A DNA stretch of 64,000 nt, from NCBI RefSeq assembly GCF_003573545.1, contig NZ_QWET01000005.1, forward strand, positions 124,001-188,000, in the 5' to 3' direction. How positions within the stretch are numbered: the first letter of the stretch is position 1; every line of letters starts with the position of its first letter. This DNA is from Mariniphaga sediminis. Lineage in GTDB: Bacteria > Bacteroidota > Bacteroidia > Bacteroidales > Prolixibacteraceae. The notes beneath the pieces are model-generated. The model had not been told where the DNA came from and made no database searches. It saw nothing but the letters and a program-made list of their open reading frames with translations. A program made the position numbers and the translations under genes. Of the stretch, positions 1-10,621 are shown piece by piece.

Positions 1-3000
1 TCGCCTGCAGATTCCTGCATCCTGATTCAAGAACCTTTTTTGGCCAGTGCAATTGAAACCACCCTACCTGCCCGACTTGTTCGGCCTGATGGGGCTGACT
101 TTCTTTGGCAGCAAATTGACTATGATTTTAATCGGCAATTACTCATTACGGCAGCCGGACAGGGACCAGTGCTGGATTGTCCCGAAGATATCTCGACCTA
201 CACAGATATAAATACCTGTACCAGTTTTATTGCCGGAAACCTGAATCCCGGTTTTGATGAAAACAGTGTGATAACGCTTACCTGGGAAATGACAGGCGCC
301 ACCAATGATGCTTCTCCGCCGCAGGGCATTAATCTCATTGATGACTATACATTTAGTGAAGGCGTCACTGTTGTAACATATACCGCTACCGGAACCGATG
401 GCAGTACTACCTCCTGCTTTTTTACCATCACCATCTCTGATAACCAGGTGCCACGCATCGAAAGTATGCCGTCGGATATCACCGTTGTTGCCAATCCGGG
501 AGAATGTACTGCTGTGGTTTACTGGAGCGAACCCATTGTCTCCGATAACTGCACTCCTTCCCATCAGATCATCAAAGAATCCACCGTAGATCCCGGCGAG
601 GTTTTTTCTGTTGGTTCCACCCACGTACTTTACAGGGCGTTCGACGCTATGGGGAATGAAAGCGCCGTACAGTCATTTACTGTGACTGTAGAGGACAAGG
701 AACCTCCGGTACTGGTTCTTCCAGGTAATCTTACCATTCATTGTGGTGATGTAATTCCTGCCCCGTGGCAAACCTGGCAGCAGCTTACAGCGGCCGGGGG
801 AAATGCTGCTGACAACTGCGCCCTGGATGAAAGCACCTTTTCCCTTCGTTCTGAAACGGCAAGTGCAGAAAATTGCCCGTACGTTCTGACCCGCACGTAT
901 GAAGTAGCCGATGCACATGGAAATATTGCCACGGCGCAGCACCGGATTACAGTGGAGGGAGAAGAGCCAGTACTGAAATCAGGACAGGGAGTAGCAGCCA
1001 CAGTTACATATACAAAAACAGATGTAACTTGTAATGGAGGGAATGATGGTACCGCTGATCTTACGATTAGTAATATTACCGGAACACTAACAATAACCTG
1101 GTCTGCCAGTAATGGTGGGAGTGGGTACGTTCAAGGAAATGAAGATCAGACTGGTTTAACAGCCGGAGATTATTCGGTAGATATTACAGACGACTCAGGA
1201 ACAGAAACAATTAATTTTACATTATCTGAGCCATTAGTTCTGAGTGCAAATGTCACTTCAACGGATATTAGTTGCAATGGAGCCAACGACGGAACCATAA
1301 CTGTTTCGTCCCCTTCGGGAGGTTATGGGACCTACGAATACCGGCTGAACTCAGGAACATGGCAAAGTAGCGGCAGTTTTTCGGGGTTGTCACCCAACAG
1401 TTACTCCGTACAGATTCGCGATGCGGCCAATCCCGGTTGCACTGTAACACTTGGGACGGAAAACATTACCCAGCCAGCTATTTTAAACGCCACTGTTTCT
1501 TCCACCAATATTAGCTGCAATGGAGCCAATGACGGAACCATAACTGTTTCGGCCCCTTCGGGAGGTTATGGGACCTACGAATACCGGCTGAACTCAGGAA
1601 CATGGCAAAGCAGCGGCAGTTTTTCGGGGTTGTCACCCAACAGTTACTCCGTACAAATTCGCGATGCGGCCAATCCCGGTTGCACTGTAATACTTGGGAC
1701 GGAAAACATTACCCAACCGGCTGTTTTAAACGCCACTGTTTCTTCCACCAATATTAGCTGCAATGGAGCTAACGACGGAACCATAACTGTTTCTTCCCCT
1801 TCGGGAGGTTATGGGACCTACGAATACCGGCTGAACTCAGGAACATGGCAAAGTAGCGGCAGTTTTTCCGGGTTGTCACCCAACAGTTACTCCGTACAAA
1901 TTCGCGATGCGGCCAATCCCGGTTGCACTGTAACACTTGGGACGGAAAACATTACCCAACCGGCTGTTTTAAATGCCACTGTTTCTTCCACCAATATTAG
2001 CTGCAATGGAGCCACCGACGGAACCATAATTGTTTCTTCCCCTTCGGGAGGTTATGGGACCTACGAATACCGGCTGAACTCAGGAACATGGCAAAGTAGC
2101 GGCAGTTTTTCCGGGTTGTCACCCAACAGTTACTCCGTACAAATTCGCGATGCAGCCAATCCTGGTTGCAGTGAAACCTTAACAACAGAAAATATAACAC
2201 AGCCGGATGCTTTAATTATCACATCTCACCCTTTAGATCAAACAGACTGCAAAGAAAATCAGGTTGAGTTTTCTGTTTCTGTTGATAACGCGGTAGGAAC
2301 AGTTAACTACCAATGGCAGCGTAAAAGACCCGCAGATGGTGATTTTGGGAATGTTGCTGGTGGAAATTCAGCTACGTTAACCGTTACAAATATTGGGGTA
2401 GGAGGAGAAGATGTTCATGGTTCTTTATATCGAGTGATTGTAACAGATAACTGCCAGGCAATTACATCAAATGCAGCTACTTTGAATGTGAACGAAATTA
2501 TTGATTTAACACCCAATCAGACTTCAATCAATATATGCAACGGAGGAAGCGTTACTTATGAAGTTTTTACTCAGGGAGATGTAGTTGGATACGAGTGGAA
2601 AAAGTCAGTAACGGTCGGAGTATGGACCACAATCACTGATGGAGGGGCCTACTCAGGAGCAACAACTTCTGCTTTAACCATTTCAAATGCGACGGCAAAT
2701 GAAAGTGCTTCATACAGGGTGTTTGTCACATTTAACACCTTAAACCAACCGGCAGGTTACCCAACATGCATAGAATCAAGTGATACAAGAGTTAGAGAGC
2801 TTGTTGTGGATGATGAGGGTCCTGTGGCAATTTGCCAGGATATTACTGTTCAACTTGATGCCGCAGGAAATGCAACAATTGCTGAAGATGCTGTAAATGA
2901 TGGTTCTTCAGATAATTGCGGAGGAATTTTAACCTTCGATACAAACATTACATCATTTAATTGCTCAAATGTTGGTACGAATCCGGTAGAGTTGACTGTT

Positions 3001-6000
3001 ACTGATTCAAATGGAAATACTAGTACTTGTAACGCAATTGTTACCGTGGAAGACAATATTTCCCCCACAGTGGCAACCTGTCCGGCTAATATCTCCGTAG
3101 CTTCTGACCCCGGAAACTGTACTGCCGTTGTCAATTACACCGCACCCACCTTCGATGATAACTGCGACGGCACAGGACTTCCCGGGACATTATCGGCCGG
3201 ATTTTCTTCCGGACAGGCATTTCCGGTGGGGGTAACCACAGTCACCTATCAATATACCGACGCCGCCGGAAACGGACCGGCAGAATGTTCATTTACCGTT
3301 ACCGTAACCGACAGCGAAGTGCCTGTTATAACCTGTCCGGCAGATATTTCGGTAAACAATTCCTCTGGGTTTTGTTATGCCACCGCTGCAGTGGTTGGTT
3401 TGGTAAATGCCACGGCTACTGATAATTGCAACCCCAGCCCAACCGTAACCGGAACCCGTAGCGACGGACTGGCGCTAAACGTTAACTATCCGGTAGGAAT
3501 AACAACCATTACCTGGGAGGCTTCCGACGGTTCCAATGTCTCCACCTGCGAACAAACTGTGGAAGTAATCGATAGTGAAGGCCCGACTTTCACTGTTCCC
3601 ACTGATATTACAATTTATGTTGATGCAACCTGTAATGAAAACAGGGATCCAGTCCAAACCGGTAACCCAATAAATGCTAAAGACAACTGCACGTCAACAG
3701 TAAATCTAACAATAAATTATTCCGATGGCGCTGAAGTCCCGGGCTCCTGCACCGGAAACTACAGCTTTACAAGAACATGGACGGTTACTGATGCAGCCGG
3801 AAACAGCACCAGCAAAGATCAGGTGATAACTGTAAGAGACAATATAAAGCCGGTTATCACTGTTCCTTCAAACATTTCCATAGCATGCAGCGACAGCCAG
3901 GATCCTTCCAATACAGGTCAGGCAACAGCTACCGACAATTGTTCTGTCCCAACTATAACCTTTACCGACAGTATAGGAAATCCATCCGCGAATTGTGCCA
4001 ATAATTACACCATTTTCAGAACCTGGATAGCTACAGATTTATGTGGGAACCAAAAAATAGCTGACAAGAAACAGGAAATTTTTGTGAGTGATAACAAAGG
4101 TCCGGAGGTAGTTTTTGCCAATCAAATTGTTGATGTTAGTTGTCCTGATGATATACCTGTATATTATGAAAATTTAGCTGAATTTTTAGCATCAGATGCT
4201 TCTAACGATGCCTATGATTTATGCTCTGGCAGTGTTACAATGGAGTTGTATGATGAATTTTCTTTTTTCGATTCCAGCACTGGAAATGCCGGTTATTGTC
4301 CTGACAGTGTCCAACGAACCTATCGTTTTTATGACGAATGCCTGAAATATACAGATGTTGTGCAGACTATCATTGTGTCTGATTTAAGTGCTTGTACATG
4401 TACTGAATGTACCGATAAAGTCAAGGTATATGATGTTGATTTAAGAGCTAATCCCGACAGTGTGTGGGCTAGATACAACGAAAGAAAGGATAAAGGTTCT
4501 CGTTGCTGTTTAGACGATGTTTGGTGGGAAGAAGGAGGGAATGACCCTTACCGTTGTGTTTCATTTAATGTAATTATTGATGACAATGCCGTAGGTGTAC
4601 AAATAGAAACAAGTAAGGGGCAGGATGCCAAAGAATGGCGCGTAGATTGCGAAAATGTTTCACTGGAAGGGCCTGATGGAGACATAATATGCCTTCCTTC
4701 CGGTGAATATCATCTTTTTACACATTGTAAGCAGGGAGCTGACCCCATTGATTACATTATTCGTTCGGTTAGAGGGATAATTGAATCCGATGATATTGCT
4801 ACACGGGTTGACTGTGCGCATCAAATACATACTACCGGGGATTTTGAAAGTACTCCGGTTTGGTCAGCGCTTAACCCGTTGTATGATCAATACCTGGATA
4901 CATCTGATCCGTATAATCCAATTTTTTATGTACCCCTGGAAGACAAAGATAATGTTCCTGCAACCATAGATTACCAGGTTTGTGCTGATGTAGTCGGCTA
5001 TATTTGCGGTCAATCGACCGACGGTACAATATGCGATACTATTACTGTACAGGTTTTGGATCCCATAGAAATTGAACTCAATATCGATACTTCTCTCGTC
5101 TGCGTGGATGATCCATTGTCACTGGTTGCCGATGTAAGCCCTGCATCCAGTTATTATGAATATGAATGGTATGATGGTCCTGGAGGAACTGGAAATATTC
5201 TTTCAAACACGAATACATTAAATTTATCGCCTCCGATACCACTGGGTGATTACTCAATAAGAGTAACAGATTATGACCCTAATGGATTGATGTGTAACAC
5301 GGATGTAGTTGATTTTACTTTGGAAGCAGATACAACCGGAGCTTCCGTTTTTTCTCCGACGAGTGATCTCTATATCCAATGTAACGATCCGGCGGCGGCA
5401 CAGCAAATACAGGACTGGCTGGCAACAGCAACAGCAGAAGATGACTTTGGGAATCCCTTGGATGTGACCAATGATTACAATGGTATTACCCATGCCTGCG
5501 GTACCGTACTGCCTGTTGTTTTCAGTGCAGTGGATATTTGTGGCAATATAGGAACGGATACCGCTTACATCCATGTTACCGACGTTACCCCGCCTGTGAT
5601 TACAACGGATGCTTCCGATGGCAGTTCTGACTGTTCGACCCTCGATCCTAACGACGATCCCGGTTACCTGGCATGGCTTGCCAACAATGGAGGCGCCATT
5701 GCAACCGATGAGTGTGATGATGATGCCACACTTACCTGGACAAACAACAGCGCCACCCAAACATGGAGCGGCGACCCGGCTAACAACCAAATTACAATTA
5801 CCTTTATCGTATCCGATGCGTGTGGGAATACGGCCGAAACAACGGCTACATACTCCATTATTGACGACCAGCGGCCAACCATTACATGTCCGTCCGACGT
5901 GCAGGAAACAGCGGCGCTTAATGATTGTTATAAAATTCTGGTAACACCTACCGACCCTACAATGGGTGATAATTGTTCTGTGCCAACTCTTTCCTGGGAA

Positions 6001-8583
6001 ATGACCGGTGCAACCACAGGAACTGGTGCCGGTACCGTAACAGGGGAAAGTTTTAATGTAGGAATTACAACGGTTATGTATGTGGCAACAGATGCAGCCG
6101 GACTAAAAGATACCTGTTACTTCGATGTGACGATTATAGACCTCAATCCTCCCATATATACGTTGGATTGCCCGGAAGATATTTCTGTAAATGCCGATGC
6201 AGGAATATGTGGATCGGTTTTGAGTATCCCACCGCCGCCGGTGGAAGATCCTTGCGGGGAACCGGTAACGCTATTGCATGATTCCCCTTATGCTTCTGAT
6301 CCGACCGATGCCAGCGGAACTTATCCCGTTGGAGCTACTGTGATTACATGGACAGCAACCGATGCATCGGGAAATACGGCTACCTGCGAACAAACTGTTA
6401 CAGTGACTGACACACAAAAACCGACAATCACCTGTCCGGGTGATGTGGTAGACCAGATAACAGACGGTGGCTGTAGTTTGGTAAGTTCGGCAGTAGGAGA
6501 CCCGACCTTTACGGACAACTGTAGTGTTGACAGCCTGATTTACATTTTCGCGGGAGCCACCACCGGTTCAGGGACAAGCCAGAAATTTAATTACGCTTCA
6601 GGCGTAGCCTTTAACGTGGGGGTTACCACAGTCACCTATGTAGCATTTGATGCTGCCGGGTTAACCGACACGTGTTCTCATACGGTATGGATAAAGAATT
6701 TGAATGCACCCCGGTTCTCGGCAACCTGCCCGTCGAATGTCTCTGTCTCTGCCGATGCAGGAATCTGCGGCGCCAACCTGACTATCCCGGTTCCGGCGAT
6801 TAACAACCCATGCGGCGAAGCTTACATGGTATCAAACGACTGGCCTTCTGCTACCGATTCGATGAATGTGAACGGCTACTACCCTGTAGGAACCACGATA
6901 ATCAACTGGACTATCACCGATGCCTCGGGAAATGTAACAACATGTGAACAAACCATTGAAGTAATAGATGACCAGCGACCTGTAGTGAACTGTCCTCCCG
7001 ATGTGGAAGACCAGATAACAGACGGCGGCTGTAGCCTGGTAAGCTCGGCAGTAGGAGACCCGACCTTTACGGACAACTGTAGTGTTGACAGCCTGATTTA
7101 CATTCTCGCGGGAGCCACTACCGGTTCAGGGACAAGCCAGAAATTTAATTACGCTTCAGGCGTAGCCTTTAACGTGGGGGTTACCACAGTCACCTATGTA
7201 GCATTTGATGCTGCCGGGTTAACCGACACCTGTTCCCATACAGTATGGATAAAGAATTTGAATGCACCTCAGTTTAATGTTGTTTGCCCGCCGGATGTGG
7301 TTCAGGATGCCGATCCGGGCGAATGTTACGGAACGGTTTCTCCCGGGGTACCTGTAATTAATAATCCTTGTGGTGAAGCTTATACTGTATCGAATAATTG
7401 GCCTTCCGCCATTGATTCAATGAATGTGAACGGGGTTTACCCAATCGGGACAACAACTATTAACTGGACTATCGTTGATGCATCCGGGAATGTATATAAC
7501 TGTACGCAAAATATAACTGTAAATGATTTGTTGCCCACTCTTATCTGCCCTCCGGATATTTTGGTTTCAGCTGATTTCGAAAAAGATTATGCATCTGGAG
7601 TGGTGGTTCCTCCACCAACCTTTGATGACAACTGTCCGGACTCAACATTGACCTGGGTTATGACCGGGGCTACAACAGGAACAGGAGATACAGATCCGAG
7701 TGGAATAAATATAGTTCCAAGTCCGAATACATTCAATGTTGGCGTAACAACGATTGAATATACATTCACTGATGCCCACGGACATGTGGTTACATGTTCG
7801 TTTACTGTTACCGTTGAGTCGAAACCGGTTATCGAATGCCCGCCGGATACCACTGTTTATGTTGGAACAGGTGGATGTACCCATACCTTCGACCCCGGTA
7901 TTCCTGATTTACTACAAGGGGCAGCACCCATTGACTGGACCTGGGAAATGACAGGAGCGACAACCGGCTCCGGATCAACTCCCGGTGCTACACCTTTGCC
8001 CGATTTTATTGGCGACACTCCTTTTAACCTGGGAACGACAACTATTACCTGGACTGCAACCAATGTTTCAGGGGCAGATACCTGTTTTCATATTGTAACT
8101 GTTCTTGATACCATTCCACCCACTTTTACCCCCGCACCTTACGAAAACTGTGTGGATCCATTGCATTGGGCAACTTACAATCCGGCAAATCCAAACCCGG
8201 TTGTAAACCATGTAGATCCGAATCTGGATAAATATCCTGTCGATTTGAGGACCTTACCTGCTGGTGATACTTCGCTGGATTTATTGTCACTGGAGGACAA
8301 TTGCTGTGATTCGGTGGATATGATTATTAACTGGCGAATTGATTTTAGCAATACGCCTGATCCGCAAAATGCCGGTGTTGAGATTTCGCATGGTTCAATT
8401 AGCGGAACCGGACAGCCATCGGCATACGGAAGTGATATACAACTCTGGGGTGACGGGGTTTTATTTAGTGACATAACGCATACCATAACTTTCTGGGTGG
8501 AAGACTGCAACGGGAATGTTTCACAGGAACAGACTGAGAGTATTGTTATCACACCAAGGCCACAAATAATAAAACAAAATTGA
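1..8583 (+). CDS. Giant HYR/SprB-repeat secreted surface protein (5' partial)
   Basis: The frame is open from base 1 to the TGA at 8581-8583 with no signal peptide, so the real start lies left of the window; about 2860 residues are visible. From the N-terminal side there are HYR modules (pattern DNxxP..CPxDI, with xxDNC and GNxxxCxFTVTV), four nearly identical 81-residue SprB-type units (1246-2217; core ISCNGANDGTITV), Ig/PKD-like segments, then a long run of HYR modules to about 8100. Two HYR blocks (about 6450-6720 and 7008-7278) are near-exact copies offset by 558 bp. Paired cysteines recur, as expected for an extracellular protein. The C-terminus stops at ITPRPQIIKQN with no recognisable type A or type B sorting domain. 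Inferred role: cell-surface adhesin or matrix protein exported with the type IX system. No enzymatic domain seen. Confidence 0.85.
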   Translation, partial: SPADSCILIQEPFLASAIETTLPARLVRPDGADFLWQQIDYDFNRQLLITAAGQGPVLDCPEDISTYTDINTCTSFIAGNLNPGFDENSVITLTWEMTGATNDASPPQGINLIDDYTFSEGVTVVTYTATGTDGSTTSCFFTITISDNQVPRIESMPSDITVVANPGECTAVVYWSEPIVSDNCTPSHQIIKESTVDPGEVFSVGSTHVLYRAFDAMGNESAVQSFTVTVEDKEPPVLVLPGNLTIHCGDVIPAPWQTWQQLTAAGGNAADNCALDESTFSLRSETASAENCPYVLTRTYEVADAHGNIATAQHRITVEGEEPVLKSGQGVAATVTYTKTDVTCNGGNDGTADLTISNITGTLTITWSASNGGSGYVQGNEDQTGLTAGDYSVDITDDSGTETINFTLSEPLVLSANVTSTDISCNGANDGTITVSSPSGGYGTYEYRLNSGTWQSSGSFSGLSPNSYSVQIRDAANPGCTVTLGTENITQPAILNATVSSTNISCNGANDGTITVSAPSGGYGTYEYRLNSGTWQSSGSFSGLSPNSYSVQIRDAANPGCTVILGTENITQPAVLNATVSSTNISCNGANDGTITVSSPSGGYGTYEYRLNSGTWQSSGSFSGLSPNSYSVQIRDAANPGCTVTLGTENITQPAVLNATVSSTNISCNGATDGTIIVSSPSGGYGTYEYRLNSGTWQSSGSFSGLSPNSYSVQIRDAANPGCSETLTTENITQPDALIITSHPLDQTDCKENQVEFSVSVDNAVGTVNYQWQRKRPADGDFGNVAGGNSATLTVTNIGVGGEDVHGSLYRVIVTDNCQAITSNAATLNVNEIIDLTPNQTSINICNGGSVTYEVFTQGDVVGYEWKKSVTVGVWTTITDGGAYSGATTSALTISNATANESASYRVFVTFNTLNQPAGYPTCIESSDTRVRELVVDDEGPVAICQDITVQLDAAGNATIAEDAVNDGSSDNCGGILTFDTNITSFNCSNVGTNPVELTVTDSNGNTSTCNAIVTVEDNISPTVATCPANISVASDPGNCTAVVNYTAPTFDDNCDGTGLPGTLSAGFSSGQAFPVGVTTVTYQYTDAAGNGPAECSFTVTVTDSEVPVITCPADISVNNSSGFCYATAAVVGLVNATATDNCNPSPTVTGTRSDGLALNVNYPVGITTITWEASDGSNVSTCEQTVEVIDSEGPTFTVPTDITIYVDATCNENRDPVQTGNPINAKDNCTSTVNLTINYSDGAEVPGSCTGNYSFTRTWTVTDAAGNSTSKDQVITVRDNIKPVITVPSNISIACSDSQDPSNTGQATATDNCSVPTITFTDSIGNPSANCANNYTIFRTWIATDLCGNQKIADKKQEIFVSDNKGPEVVFANQIVDVSCPDDIPVYYENLAEFLASDASNDAYDLCSGSVTMELYDEFSFFDSSTGNAGYCPDSVQRTYRFYDECLKYTDVVQTIIVSDLSACTCTECTDKVKVYDVDLRANPDSVWARYNERKDKGSRCCLDDVWWEEGGNDPYRCVSFNVIIDDNAVGVQIETSKGQDAKEWRVDCENVSLEGPDGDIICLPSGEYHLFTHCKQGADPIDYIIRSVRGIIESDDIATRVDCAHQIHTTGDFESTPVWSALNPLYDQYLDTSDPYNPIFYVPLEDKDNVPATIDYQVCADVVGYICGQSTDGTICDTITVQVLDPIEIELNIDTSLVCVDDPLSLVADVSPASSYYEYEWYDGPGGTGNILSNTNTLNLSPPIPLGDYSIRVTDYDPNGLMCNTDVVDFTLEADTTGASVFSPTSDLYIQCNDPAAAQQIQDWLATATAEDDFGNPLDVTNDYNGITHACGTVLPVVFSAVDICGNIGTDTAYIHVTDVTPPVITTDASDGSSDCSTLDPNDDPGYLAWLANNGGAIATDECDDDATLTWTNNSATQTWSGDPANNQITITFIVSDACGNTAETTATYSIIDDQRPTITCPSDVQETAALNDCYKILVTPTDPTMGDNCSVPTLSWEMTGATTGTGAGTVTGESFNVGITTVMYVATDAAGLKDTCYFDVTIIDLNPPIYTLDCPEDISVNADAGICGSVLSIPPPPVEDPCGEPVTLLHDSPYASDPTDASGTYPVGATVITWTATDASGNTATCEQTVTVTDTQKPTITCPGDVVDQITDGGCSLVSSAVGDPTFTDNCSVDSLIYIFAGATTGSGTSQKFNYASGVAFNVGVTTVTYVAFDAAGLTDTCSHTVWIKNLNAPRFSATCPSNVSVSADAGICGANLTIPVPAINNPCGEAYMVSNDWPSATDSMNVNGYYPVGTTIINWTITDASGNVTTCEQTIEVIDDQRPVVNCPPDVEDQITDGGCSLVSSAVGDPTFTDNCSVDSLIYILAGATTGSGTSQKFNYASGVAFNVGVTTVTYVAFDAAGLTDTCSHTVWIKNLNAPQFNVVCPPDVVQDADPGECYGTVSPGVPVINNPCGEAYTVSNNWPSAIDSMNVNGVYPIGTTTINWTIVDASGNVYNCTQNITVNDLLPTLICPPDILVSADFEKDYASGVVVPPPTFDDNCPDSTLTWVMTGATTGTGDTDPSGINIVPSPNTFNVGVTTIEYTFTDAHGHVVTCSFTVTVESKPVIECPPDTTVYVGTGGCTHTFDPGIPDLLQGAAPIDWTWEMTGATTGSGSTPGATPLPDFIGDTPFNLGTTTITWTATNVSGADTCFHIVTVLDTIPPTFTPAPYENCVDPLHWATYNPANPNPVVNHVDPNLDKYPVDLRTLPAGDTSLDLLSLEDNCCDSVDMIINWRIDFSNTPDPQNAGVEISHGSISGTGQPSAYGSDIQLWGDGVLFSDITHTITFWVEDCNGNVSQEQTESIVITPRPQIIKQN
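1246..2217 (+). repeat. 243-bp coding tandem array (four SprB-type units)
   Basis: The word tgcaatgg falls at 1273, 1516, 1759 and 2002, exactly 243 bp apart; units are nearly identical at the DNA level, with the last one diverging at its end. Confidence 0.9.
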
Positions 8584-8822
8584 GAAGATGAAAAAACAGG
8601 ATAAAGACATATTGACCAGAGATAAAGGAAGTAAATATCCGTTGTTTATAGGTATAGAGCCTACTCCTGTTGGCCTGGAATGGCTAACCACCAGCCTCAC
8701 ATCGGAAATGGTTGGAAGTCGTGCCGAAACCAAACTTCCGTATGGCTCCTTTTCAAGGAATGAAAATGCAGCGTATTCAATATCCAATAATCAAAACAAA
8801 AAGAATATGTGGGTTAGAAATA

Positions 8823-9690
8823 TAACCTCTGCGGATCTCTGCGACTTCTCTGTGTACTCTGTGGTAAAAAGAGAAGAGTCAACCACGGAGAACCACAAAG
8901 AAAGCACCAAGGATCACCAAGAGAGAACTAAAAATTTCGATGAGGTAGCAAATAAATATCCAATATCGAATATTCAATATTCAATACTCAATAATCGAAG
9001 TGGAAAGAGTACCTGGGCTGACAATACAATCTCTGTGGCTCTCTGCGATTTCTCTGAGTACTCTGTGGTAAAAAGAAAAGAGTCAACCACGGAGAACCAC
9101 AAAGAAAGCACAAAGGATCACGAAGAAAGAACTAAAAATTTCGATGAGGTAAGAAAGGAATATCCAATATTCAATATCCAATATTCAATACTCAATAATC
9201 AAAGCGGAAGTAATACCTGGGTTGATAATACAACCTCTGTGGCTCTCTGCGACTTCTCTGTGTACTCTGTGGTAAAAAGAAAAGAGTCAACCACGAAGAA
9301 CCACAAAGAAAGCACAAAGGATCACCAAGAGAGAATTAAAAATTTCGATGAGGTAGCAAATAAATATCCAATATCGAATATTCAATATTCAATACTCAAT
9401 AATCGAAGCGGAAAGAGTACCTGTGATAATAACATAATCTCGGTGGTTCTCTGCGATTTCTCTGTGTACTCTGTGGTAAAAAGAAAAGAGTTAACCACGG
9501 AGAACCACAAAGAAAACACAAAGGATCACGAAGGGAGAACTAAAAATTTCGATGAGGTAGCAAATAAATATCGAATATTCAATATTCAATATTTAATACT
9601 CAATAATCAAAGCGGAAGTAATACCTGGGATAATAATACAATCTCGGTGGCTCTCTGCGATTTTTCTGTGTGCTCTGTGGTTAAATTAAT
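8823..9690 (+). repeat. 204-bp tandem repeat array (four full units plus a partial fifth)
   Basis: The landmark gcga(c/t)tt occurs at 8841, 9045, 9249, 9453 and 9657, i.e. four intervals of exactly 204 bp. Each unit has an imperfect palindrome (ctctgtg..ctctgtggt facing accacggagaaccac), then an AT-rich tract of tandem ccaatattcaat-like words. Because 204 is a multiple of three, a 487-codon frame (8588-10051, ATG four bases after the previous stop) runs through it. Its product would be a string of 68-residue repeats with no signal peptide or known domain, and its amino-acid words simply mirror the dispersed non-coding repeat found elsewhere here, so I read it as a repeat array and not a gene. 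Confidence 0.85.
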
Positions 9691-9696
9691 AATATC

Positions 9697-9731
9697 CAAC
9701 GAGCAACGAGCAACGAGCAACAAGCAACAAG
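9697..9731 (+). repeat. Heptamer microsatellite CAACGAG/CAACAAG
   Basis: Three copies of CAACGAG are followed by two of CAACAAG, directly after the truncated fifth unit of the 204-bp array. Non-coding; a candidate slippage site. Confidence 0.8.
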
Positions 9732-10621
9732 CAACAAAATATTATAAGCAATCTCCCCACTTGCCGCGGGGAGGCTTTAATTCCGGCGATCGTCCCGGGG
9801 CTGCTGCCATCACCATCTACTCATTATTCAGCAGCCTTCGGGGCACGTCGTGTTTTGCAGGCTTTAAGCGTTTAGCGCATAAAAGAAGCCTGCCAGTGAT
9901 TAACCAGCAAGCCTTTCATCAGGGCTCCATTGTCCTCCCTGACAAGGGGGACAAGATTCGCTTCAGCGAATCAGGGGGTCTGGAAACTTATCCGGATTAC
10001 CAGATGAAAGGTTTCAAAACAAGAAAGGAGGTTTGCCGTGACATAAACTGAGACAAACCAGGCCGTCTTACGCAGACCGGCCGCCAACAGAGAAACTTTC
10101 GGGAGCACCGCGAAATGGAAAACTCTGTGGCCCTATGTGAGTCCTTCGTGAACTCTGTGTTTAAATAAAAAAAATGAAACACAGAGAACCGCAAAGAAGG
10201 CGTAGAGAAACACAGAGTCCAAAAGCCCGGTGTCCGGGAGTCAGTCGCAGTTTATCCTGTGAAATCAGACAACCGAGAATATTTCACGGGGTCTTAGCGA
10301 CCAGCGACCTTTACCCGGTTGACGCTCCGGGAAAAGCGAAAACCCTTTTAAACATTTGGTATTGCGTTTTTTGAAATAATTAAAAGTAACAATTTGAAAC
10401 AAACATTTATTTAGCAACATGCTGCTGATTATCGAAAAGAATACGGAAACCTGGAAGACTTTCTGTCTGACAGAAAGAGAAAGGATCCAGACTTCTGCTC
10501 CACGGCTTCAAAGCGAATTTCCCTGTTTTGGGAGAAATTACAAAGGGCAGGCGCGGGAGAAAGGTCCACATCCTGAAATTCCTGCTTCTACGGTAAAAGG
10601 CAGTCCTAAAATTTTAAACAA
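9732..10621. other. Intergenic stretch with hairpins and a repeat fragment
   Basis: No credible gene. It contains a hairpin at 9753-9773 (ctcccc/ggggag), a near-perfect hairpin at 9955-9972 (gattcgct/agcgaatc) and a degenerate copy of the ctctgtgg/ccacagag repeat at 10121-10220. Short frames at 10174-10374 and 10419-10625 have no domain or signal peptide and overlap repeat sequence, so they are not annotated. The last 200 bases are the leader of the following secreted-protein gene, with no clear TAnnTTTG element close to its start. Confidence 0.6.

Noticed and set aside
8823-9690. CRISPR array
   Set aside because: The units are 204 bp and are repeated in full, without short repeats separated by unique spacers; no cas genes nearby.
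8588-10051. 487-codon open frame after the first giant gene
   Set aside because: It translates the 204-bp non-coding repeat array; amino-acid words recur in other intergenic copies on either strand, with no signal peptide or domain.
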